From Akkermansia muciniphila (GTDB lineage Bacteria; Verrucomicrobiota; Verrucomicrobiia; Verrucomicrobiales; Akkermansiaceae), in NCBI RefSeq assembly GCF_002884975.1, contig NZ_PJKB01000002.1, positions 765,369 to 829,368 of the forward strand: a DNA stretch of 64,000 bases. The letters are read 5' to 3'. The first letter of the stretch is position 1. Every line of letters starts with the position of its first letter. Below are positions 57,935-64,000 of the stretch, in pieces. Made by a program: the position numbers and the translations under genes. The notes below the pieces were generated by a model. The model saw only the letters and a list, made by a program, of their open reading frames with translations, had not been told where the DNA came from and did no database searches.

Positions 57935-59658
57935 GGGCGCGGGAATTTGTCAGGGATGGAAGGGAGCCAGGAAATGACCAGGGCCAGGACGGCCAGCGCC
58001 AGCCAAAGCGGGGCGAGCGGGTCATGTTTCATGTGCCGGAGCGTTTCCTCATGGGGCCGGGGAAGGCCTGTGTCAAACGTGGAGCAGTGGGAAAAATCCC
58101 CCATCCGGGCATCGGAAAACCAGACGGAGCCCTGGAACAGGGGCGTTTTTTCCGTGCCGGGGGAAAGGATTTCCACATATCCGGCCTCTTCCGGAAGCCT
58201 GCCGGAGAAAACGGATTCACGGCGTTCCCCTCCGGGCGTCGTCTGAATAAGTTTTCCGCCCGCGGGCACGGATAAAAGGGTGCCTCCGGGAAGGTTGCCG
58301 TAACGCGTGCCGGGCAGTTGCTCCTGCACGGACTGCATGAATCTGCGGATCATGAGCAGAGGGGCCGGGACGCGGTCCGCATTGGATTTTTCCCAAGGCC
58401 AGTTGAGGAAAAGGCGCTTCCCTTCCACCCAGGCAAGAGGCTCCTCCCCCTGCCAGAGCAGGACGGAGGCTTTTTCTCCCGGGCTCATGGCGCCGATGGA
58501 GGGGACGAGCAGGCCGCTCCAGTTCAGACCGTCAGTCAGCGGGTGCTGTTCCGCCGTGACGGGGCCGGATGAGGGTTTGCCGCCGGCTGCCAGCATGATG
58601 GACGGGCTGCCGGTCTTCCCGGCATCCTCCGTTTTTTCCGTCAGCAAGCGGAGGGAAGGCGCGGAGCCTGCCGGGGCCGGAGTGAAACCCGGAAGGCCGT
58701 CCATGATGTTGTGGAACGTTTCTCCGGCTTTTTCCGGCACGTCCATGCCGACGGTGACGGGTTTGGGGACGGTGCGGACCAGCAGGAGCGCATCATCCGC
58801 CGGGAAGGCGTCCGGCGGAAGCCGGAGCACGGCTTTTCCGCATTCCGGGGGGAGGCTGTATTCAAATTCCGTGACGGCCCCGGGGTTCAGATGCAGGGGG
58901 CGTTTGGCAGGCGGCCGCCCGTCTTCCGTGTGGATGATAACCGCACTCTGAAGAGGTGCTGAGCTGTTGTTTTTAACGGCAATCCTCCAGCGGGCGGGGC
59001 CGGAGTCCTCCACCGGGGTGATTCCCGCAAATCCCGCATTGTCCAGCGGCCTGCCCACGCCCCGTGCGGATTGGCCGGGGGGAACCCGGCGGCCGGTGGA
59101 GGTGACCAGCCGTGTGATGCCCGTGGGCCCGGCAATGGCCGTGGCGGTGCGCAGGGCCGGGGACAGGTCATGCGTTCCTTCGCGCGGCTGCCAGAGGTCC
59201 AGGGCGTGCAGGGCCTGGCGGGAGTCCGTCCCGCGGTAGAGCGGGCGGCTGGAAGGGCGGCTGCCCAGGAGGACCCAGTTAGCCGGGATTCCGGACTGGC
59301 GGATGACGTCCATGTCCCCGGAAACGGCGCGCACGGCTTCTTCACGGAAAGGGGCCATGTCCGCGGAATCGTCCAGGATGAAGACAACGGTCTGGCGGGC
59401 GTCTTTGCCGGGCCAGGCGGGCGCCGCCAGAACCCAGGTGAGCAGAAGGGCGGCCAGGATTTGCATCCAGAAGGCGCGGGAAGTGCGCAGCCTGTCCCAG
59501 ATGTTTCCTTCATGGGCTTCCGGAGCCAGCGCTTCCAGCAGGAAGAGCGTGGCCGTGGGTTGCACCTTTGTCCGGTGCTGGAGGAAGTGGACGGCAATGA
59601 TGAGGGGGATGGCCAGAAGCGCCCATAACGCAGCCGTATTGGTAAAATGGGGAATCAT
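57931..59658 (-). CDS. BatA-domain membrane protein with a degenerate VWA domain
   Basis: This 575-residue protein starts with the BatA/aerotolerance N-terminal region: two helices (about 5-24 and 65-83) around LLAIPLIIAVHFLQHRTK. A VWA-like domain starts at FILDDSADMA (near 92) with only part of the MIDAS motif. A large beta-rich periplasmic region follows, with one more helix near the C-terminus (about 550-567). It is preceded by DUF58 (30 nt gap) and overlaps the double-VWA gene by 4 nt. Such proteins are membrane partners of MoxR chaperone systems. Confidence 0.85.
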   Translation of the reverse strand: MIPHFTNTAALWALLAIPLIIAVHFLQHRTKVQPTATLFLLEALAPEAHEGNIWDRLRTSRAFWMQILAALLLTWVLAAPAWPGKDARQTVVFILDDSADMAPFREEAVRAVSGDMDVIRQSGIPANWVLLGSRPSSRPLYRGTDSRQALHALDLWQPREGTHDLSPALRTATAIAGPTGITRLVTSTGRRVPPGQSARGVGRPLDNAGFAGITPVEDSGPARWRIAVKNNSSAPLQSAVIIHTEDGRPPAKRPLHLNPGAVTEFEYSLPPECGKAVLRLPPDAFPADDALLLVRTVPKPVTVGMDVPEKAGETFHNIMDGLPGFTPAPAGSAPSLRLLTEKTEDAGKTGSPSIMLAAGGKPSSGPVTAEQHPLTDGLNWSGLLVPSIGAMSPGEKASVLLWQGEEPLAWVEGKRLFLNWPWEKSNADRVPAPLLMIRRFMQSVQEQLPGTRYGNLPGGTLLSVPAGGKLIQTTPGGERRESVFSGRLPEEAGYVEILSPGTEKTPLFQGSVWFSDARMGDFSHCSTFDTGLPRPHEETLRHMKHDPLAPLWLALAVLALVISWLPSIPDKFPRP

Positions 59659-59688
59659 GGCTTAAGGGGAGAAGGAATGGAGGAAGGT

Positions 59689-60561
59689 TCAGGAGAGTTC
59701 CACGGCTCCCTGCCGGAATGCTTCCCCGGCCAGGGACTCCGTCAGGGCGCCCGTGCAGGGAACGCGGGCAAAGACGGCCTGGTGGCGTAGGCAGGCGGAG
59801 GCCCACAGCTCAAAGTGGGCGGCGTAGGCGCGGGCATACCTCCGGGACAGGGAGGGGGTGATGAGCTGGCGGCGCAGGAGGCCGGATTCACAGTTTTTAA
59901 GTTTTACGTTCCCGGCGGCGGGGAGTCCCGCTTCTTCCGGCAGCGTGGGGGCCAGGATGACGGACAGGCCTTTCCGGGAGGTCATGGCGCCCAGCAGGGT
60001 GTCCGGTTCTCCGGGGTAGAGCAGGTCTGAAATGAGGATTTTCATTCCGTTAGCGCGCCAGACGGAAACGGAGGGCATGGATTCATCCGGGGGAAGGTCC
60101 TGAAGCCGGGCGAGCCATTGGCCGGAGAGGATGTCCGCATTTTCCAGAGGGACGGTACGGCGCCCTTTCACCGCGTGGAGCCGCACCTGGGCTCCCGTTG
60201 CGGTGGCGGAGAGCAGGCAGAATTGAAGCAGGCCCTGCGTGCGTGCCGCGCGGGCTTCATGAAAGAACATGGATTCGGAAACATCTACTGCCACGTCCAC
60301 CCGCGGGGACAGCTCCGCCTGGAAGACTTTCATGGTGAGCTGCCCGGTTCTGGCATACGCGGCCCAGTGGATGTCCCGCGGGTCGTCCCCCCACTGGTAG
60401 GAGCGGTTTCCCTGGAAGTCAATGGAACTGCCGGCCCCCGTTCCCGTCCAGTTGCCCTGCGCGCCGCTCCAGGCGCGGCTGGAAAAAGGCAGGCGGAAGC
60501 GCCGCGCCGCCTGCTCGGCGTCCGGCTGGATTCCCTGGCGGGGTGGCGGGGAAAGGGGCAT
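59689..60561 (-). CDS. DUF58-family protein
   Basis: The 290-residue protein carries the DUF58 signature GDDPRDIHWAAYARTGQL near 58-75, followed by a VWA-like fold (VAVDVSESMFF, near 90). DUF58 proteins occur directly with MoxR AAA+ ATPases and BatA/BatB in many bacteria. Here the MoxR gene is not in the window; the neighbour upstream is an ABC permease (33 nt gap). No membrane helix is predicted, unlike longer DUF58 proteins. Confidence 0.88.
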   Translation of the reverse strand: MPLSPPPRQGIQPDAEQAARRFRLPFSSRAWSGAQGNWTGTGAGSSIDFQGNRSYQWGDDPRDIHWAAYARTGQLTMKVFQAELSPRVDVAVDVSESMFFHEARAARTQGLLQFCLLSATATGAQVRLHAVKGRRTVPLENADILSGQWLARLQDLPPDESMPSVSVWRANGMKILISDLLYPGEPDTLLGAMTSRKGLSVILAPTLPEEAGLPAAGNVKLKNCESGLLRRQLITPSLSRRYARAYAAHFELWASACLRHQAVFARVPCTGALTESLAGEAFRQGAVELS

Positions 60562-60594
60562 AAGGTCCTGGGATGTAAAACCGCGGCTGAAAGT

Positions 60595-62043
60595 TTATTC
60601 CTGTTCCGGGAGGACGTTTTCCGGTTTCCGGCGCGGTGAAGAGGAGGAGTTCCGGAACACGTCAAACCAGTGTTTATTGGTGAGGGACAGCATCGCTATT
60701 CCGGCCGCCAGGTCCATCAGGCTGAACAGGGAGAATTTGCTGAAGGGCGGCAGTGATTTTTCATCCAGCAGTTCATATAAATAGCCGCCGGGAAGAAGCG
60801 GGACGGGCATGTGGATGGCGTCCAGCACGTTCAGCACCAGGAAGAGGATGAGCCAGACCAGGGCGTATGCCAGAAGAGTGTTGTTCTTCAGTTTTTTCCA
60901 GAGCGGCTTCAGGAGCATGGCCGGCATGGTGATGCCGTACCAGACGCTCACCGTAAGGCAGAAGAGCATTTGAAGGGACTGGAATTTGGAAGTGACCATG
61001 ATACGGTCGACCAGGTACACGGCAAGCGCCGTCAGGATGCTGAGCAGGAGCGTGAAAAAGACCCCGCCCGGCAGGCCGGGGAGGAACAGTAGCTTCTGGA
61101 GCCTGGAAAATCTTTTGTTGTTCATTTTCTCCACATGAATGGGGAGAAGGTAGGCCGGGTCAGTCAGGTTGACAATCATCAGGAAAGCTCCGTAAATCAT
61201 CATGAAGATGAAGTTTCCGGTCATAATATCCTGGATGGCGGAGCTTGCGTTCTCCAGAAAGGCAAGGGGGATGATGGAGGCCGCGAAAAAAGCCAGCAGC
61301 AGCTTCCGCAGGGGGGCCGCCGTATTCTGTGCGGCGGGGGAAAACCATTCCCTGGCCAAAAGAAGCAGGGATGAGATGACCAGGAATGCATCCGCCAGAA
61401 TGAGGAACGCCAGAAGGATGCCGTCCCATGGTCCTTCCCGGAAAAGGTTCAGGTCCGTATAGTTGCTGCTCAGGATCACCACGCCGATGCCCAGAAGGAA
61501 GAAGGCGATGGTACGCAGCAGGGAGGGCATGGCGGAGGCCCACAGGGTGTACGCGGTCAGAATGCCGGACCCCAGGTAAAGAAGGGAAAACACGGTCACG
61601 TCCTGCACCAGGTTGATTTCCCCGTAATAATACCGGATCAGGAAGAAGGGCAGGGAGATGAAGACAATCAGCAGGGACTGGGCCATGAAGGATATCCATT
61701 TTCCCAGCACGATGCGGCCCGCGCCCTGCCTGGTGAGCAGCAGCAGTTCATTGTTACGGGAAAGCAGCTCGTCCCTGATGGAGGAGGACGCCCTCAGCGG
61801 CATGATGAAAAGCAGGGTGACGACCATGGTTATCCAGAAGATGGCCTGGCAGCCGTCGGGGCTGATGAAGGGTTTCCCTTCAAGAGGATTGATGATAAAA
61901 CTGAACAGGAAGAAGAAGGAGAGCAGGGTGGGGAACAGGCTGACCAGCAGGATGAACGTCGGCGTCCTGAGGCCCTGGCGCAGTTCCTTGACCAGGGCGG
62001 AGGGGACCCAGATGGGGAAATCCAGAGAGCGGGAGTTATTCAT
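60595..62043 (-). CDS. ABC transporter permease
   Basis: This 482-residue membrane protein has about 12 hydrophobic segments in two groups of six. The first helix is near 30-52 and followed by a periplasmic loop and FWITMVVTLLFIMPL; the order matches ABC-2 type/GldF-like permeases. It overlaps the ATPase gene by 4 nt. The direction of transport is presumably export. No substrate can be inferred. Confidence 0.85.
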   Translation of the reverse strand: MNNSRSLDFPIWVPSALVKELRQGLRTPTFILLVSLFPTLLSFFFLFSFIINPLEGKPFISPDGCQAIFWITMVVTLLFIMPLRASSSIRDELLSRNNELLLLTRQGAGRIVLGKWISFMAQSLLIVFISLPFFLIRYYYGEINLVQDVTVFSLLYLGSGILTAYTLWASAMPSLLRTIAFFLLGIGVVILSSNYTDLNLFREGPWDGILLAFLILADAFLVISSLLLLAREWFSPAAQNTAAPLRKLLLAFFAASIIPLAFLENASSAIQDIMTGNFIFMMIYGAFLMIVNLTDPAYLLPIHVEKMNNKRFSRLQKLLFLPGLPGGVFFTLLLSILTALAVYLVDRIMVTSKFQSLQMLFCLTVSVWYGITMPAMLLKPLWKKLKNNTLLAYALVWLILFLVLNVLDAIHMPVPLLPGGYLYELLDEKSLPPFSKFSLFSLMDLAAGIAMLSLTNKHWFDVFRNSSSSPRRKPENVLPEQE

Positions 62044-63038
62044 AAGGCGGTAGTAGTGGAGGGAGTTTCCGGGGAAACGGCGGTAGCCGGTTCCTGGTCG
62101 CGGTGGATGAGGATGTCCACAAAGGCTTCTTCCAGGCGGCGTTCACTGCGGTGGAAGTCAATCACGGGGAGGTCGCGGCAGAGCTGGCGGAGTTCCGCGG
62201 CCACGGCGTCCGGCTCACAGGAGGCAAAAGTGGCCACCACCCCCTGTTTCTGCACGGAACGCACGTCCCAGCCCTGGTGCAGGGCCAGCCACTCCTCCAG
62301 CAGGGCGGTGGTGTCTCCGGCGGTGCGGATTTCAAAGGCATAACCGGATTCCGTCTGGCGGTGCAGCAGGTCTTCCATATCCCCGTCATGGACGATGGAC
62401 CCCGCGTCCATGAAGATGAGGGAATCGCACATTTCCCCCAGTTCCGAGAGGATGTGGGAACTGATGAGCAGCGTTTTCCCGCGGGCCTTGAGAAGATGGA
62501 CCAGGTTTTTGAATTCAATGCGGGCCTTGGGGTCCAGCCCCGCCGCCGGTTCATCCAGAATGAGGAATTGCGCGTCGCTGATCAGGGTGCGCGCCAGGCA
62601 GAGCCGCTGCGTCTGCCCCTTGGAGAGCTTGTTGATCATCTGGTCCTGAAGTCCGCCCAGCTCCGTGAAGTCAATCACTTCATCCACGGTGTCCAGCAGC
62701 CGTTCCCTGGTGATGCCGTAGGCCCTGGCGAAGAAGTCCAGGTATTCCCGGACGCTGGTGTTTTTATAGGGGTGGAAGTAATCCGGCATCCACCCGATCA
62801 GGGGGCGCACCAGTTCGGGATGATCCACAACGTCGGTTCCGTTGATCCGGATATGGCCGGAGTCAGGCATGTCCAGCGTGGCCAGCATGCGCATGACGGT
62901 GGTTTTCCCGGCTCCGTTGGCGCCGATCAGGCCGACGACCTGGCCCTGGCGGATGCGGAAGGTGGCATTGTTGACGGCTTTCAGCGTCCCGAACGATTTG
63001 GACAGGCCGGAAACTTCCAGCAGAGGTGGCGTGCTCAT
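62040..63038 (-). CDS. ABC transporter ATP-binding protein
   Basis: This 332-residue protein has Walker A GANGAGKTT at 39-47, the ABC signature LSKGQTQRL (a variant of LSGGQ), Walker B FLILDEP and the switch His in LLISSH. The C-terminal about 95 residues resemble the extension of the ABC-2/CcmA/GldA group. It partners with the permease downstream through a 4-nt overlap and is 2 nt from the membrane protein upstream. Confidence 0.93.
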   Translation of the reverse strand: MSTPPLLEVSGLSKSFGTLKAVNNATFRIRQGQVVGLIGANGAGKTTVMRMLATLDMPDSGHIRINGTDVVDHPELVRPLIGWMPDYFHPYKNTSVREYLDFFARAYGITRERLLDTVDEVIDFTELGGLQDQMINKLSKGQTQRLCLARTLISDAQFLILDEPAAGLDPKARIEFKNLVHLLKARGKTLLISSHILSELGEMCDSLIFMDAGSIVHDGDMEDLLHRQTESGYAFEIRTAGDTTALLEEWLALHQGWDVRSVQKQGVVATFASCEPDAVAAELRQLCRDLPVIDFHRSERRLEEAFVDILIHRDQEPATAVSPETPSTTTAL

Positions 63039-63040
63039 GG

Positions 63041-64000
63041 TTATTCGTGTGGCTGGGGAGTGACGGAAACGGGGCCGGAAACGGTGATGACGGTTTTTTC
63101 CCAGTTGATGGCCGGCAGGGTGGGGATGGGTTCCAGTTCCCCGGGCGCCGGTTCCATGGACGCCAGGAAGTGCTCCGGAGGCGGTGCGGACAGTTCTTCT
63201 TCCGGCACATGCGGGACGGCCTGCATTTTTTGGCCGGGGAGCAGTTGTTCAATGGTCCAGTATTTCCCGGAGGCGTCCCGGTAGGTAAGGCCGTTCAGGG
63301 TTCCGGGGAAGGTGCTTTGGAACACAGGGGCGCCGTCCGGAAGCGTTTCCAGCAGGGTGAGCGCCGCCCTGGTGGAGACGGGCATGATGAGACGGTGCTT
63401 GAGCGTGGAACGGCTGGTGAACCAGTTTCCTTCACATTGCCCGCCCTGCCGCGCCGCGTTTTCTATGGTTTCCCCCCGTGTGGAGCTAAGTGCTTTTTTC
63501 TGTCGGGTTCCGGTGATGCCGGCATTCTCCGGCAGTTTGAAGGTGTTGTTCAGAAGGACGGAGGTTTTGCAGATCTGGCTTTGGGTAATCAGGGCGGTGT
63601 GGTCCTGCGGGTTGACTTGGATAAGCACCTCCCGGCTGCCCGTGCCCCCCGTGCCGTCCCCGGCCAGGATAAATAAAAGAAGCAGGATGGAGAATCCTAC
63701 GGAAATGGAGGGAACCAGCAGGAAAAGCCTCTGCCTCTTGCCCGCGGGAGCCCACAGGAACAGGCACAGCGGGCCTACGAATACGGCAAAGATGATCAGC
63801 ATCAGCCCCAGCATGGTGGAAGGGGTGGAGAAATAATAGGAAGCGGTGGAGGCAAGCTTCGGATAACTGTCTTCCTTCTCATGGAGTTTGACGAATTCCG
63901 CGAGCTTCAGCTTTTTTTCCGTTTCCGGCAGTCCGTCCAGGGACGGCACGCGCAGGATGCGGCCATGGCCCAGCAGCCGGGTGGCGACGGGCTGCCCCTT
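63041..64000 (-). CDS. Membrane protein of the ABC/DUF58 cluster, 5' end outside the window
   Basis: The reading frame is open to the right edge of the window, with no stop before 64000, so only the C-terminal 319 residues are visible. They contain two hydrophobic helices (near 65-85 and 93-115) and a beta-rich periplasmic or soluble domain, with a Pro-rich stretch near the end. A GTG at 63949 could serve as a start, but the upstream residues (VATRLLGHGRIL) read naturally into it, so the true start is probably beyond the window. It ends 2 nt before the ATPase gene. Family not recognised; the equivalent position in GldA/F-type clusters holds GldG-like proteins, but I see no proof of that. Confidence 0.7.
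   Translation of the reverse strand, partial: KGQPVATRLLGHGRILRVPSLDGLPETEKKLKLAEFVKLHEKEDSYPKLASTASYYFSTPSTMLGLMLIIFAVFVGPLCLFLWAPAGKRQRLFLLVPSISVGFSILLLLFILAGDGTGGTGSREVLIQVNPQDHTALITQSQICKTSVLLNNTFKLPENAGITGTRQKKALSSTRGETIENAARQGGQCEGNWFTSRSTLKHRLIMPVSTRAALTLLETLPDGAPVFQSTFPGTLNGLTYRDASGKYWTIEQLLPGQKMQAVPHVPEEELSAPPPEHFLASMEPAPGELEPIPTLPAINWEKTVITVSGPVSVTPQPHE

Noticed and set aside
1-64000. CRISPR arrays, rRNA genes and insertion sequences
   Set aside because: No regularly spaced repeats, no rRNA-like sequence and no transposase reading frame were seen anywhere in the window.

Overview
The window comes from a Verrucomicrobiota genome, and I am confident it is an Akkermansia species. The proteins at 8711-16164 (minus strand) are recognisable as the Amuc_1098-Amuc_1102 locus of Akkermansia muciniphila. 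They include the outer-membrane protein Amuc_1100 (12568-13527), which reads as a close but not identical version of the type-strain protein as I remember it. A GH95 fucosidase and a secreted zinc protease fit a mucin-degrading lifestyle. The identification rests on recognising protein families, not on a database search.

Layout. 1-3273 (minus): tri-haem peroxidase, lipA, tadA. 3418-6400 (plus): ROK kinase and a Zn/Cd-type P1B ATPase. 6574-8617 (minus): coaE-rho, overlapping by 8 nt. 8711-16164 (minus): a five-gene secretin/type IV pilus-like operon (Amuc_1102, a PilM-PilN fusion, Amuc_1100, Amuc_1099, secretin) closed by a strong terminator. 16347-18496 (plus): M42 aminopeptidase and lgt. 18493-20010 (minus): two paralogous lipoproteins. 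20129-22500 (plus): pepP, hisG and a 34-residue basic protein of the AURKAIP1/COX24 type. 22600-24050: an AT-rich island with decayed reading frames and one intact orphan ORF. 24052-25989 (minus): a PhoR/PhoB-like two-component system. 26205-36067: ilvD, a UDG without iron-sulfur ligands, thiH, an LTA-synthase-like phosphotransferase, a metzincin and the GH95 fucosidase. 36221-43223 (minus): DUF2851, a STAS protein and three tandem membrane-anchored prenyltransferase-fold proteins. 43494-47792: galE, then an rsmA-Nudix fusion with two small unknowns and a histone H1-like protein. 48003-55364: MATE exporter, TrkH, tRNA-Leu(CAG), an MRJP/yellow-type secreted protein, threonine aldolase and a coiled-coil membrane protein. 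55367-64000 (minus): a cluster of ABC transporter, DUF58, BatA-like and double-VWA proteins, cut by the window edge.

How the genes work together. The pilus-like operon has an inner-membrane platform (PilM-N fusion, Amuc_1100 in the PilO position), a possible PilP-like linker (Amuc_1099) and an outer-membrane secretin, but no motor ATPase or pilin in the window. The last cluster has the DUF58/BatA parts of MoxR-type systems joined by tight spacing or overlap to an ABC exporter. The MoxR ATPase, if present, lies outside the window.

Expression signals. Many start codons lack a Shine-Dalgarno sequence. Several genes have a -35/-10 pair (TTGNNN, usually 17 nt, then a weak TATNNT/CATNNT hexamer) placed so close to the start codon that leaderless or nearly leaderless mRNAs are predicted. 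Factor-independent terminators are clear after many genes. The strongest leads for new biology are the AT-rich island, the mosaic triplicated prenyltransferase-fold genes, the RsmA-Nudix fusion, the DUF58/BatA/ABC cluster and the promoter-start spacing.
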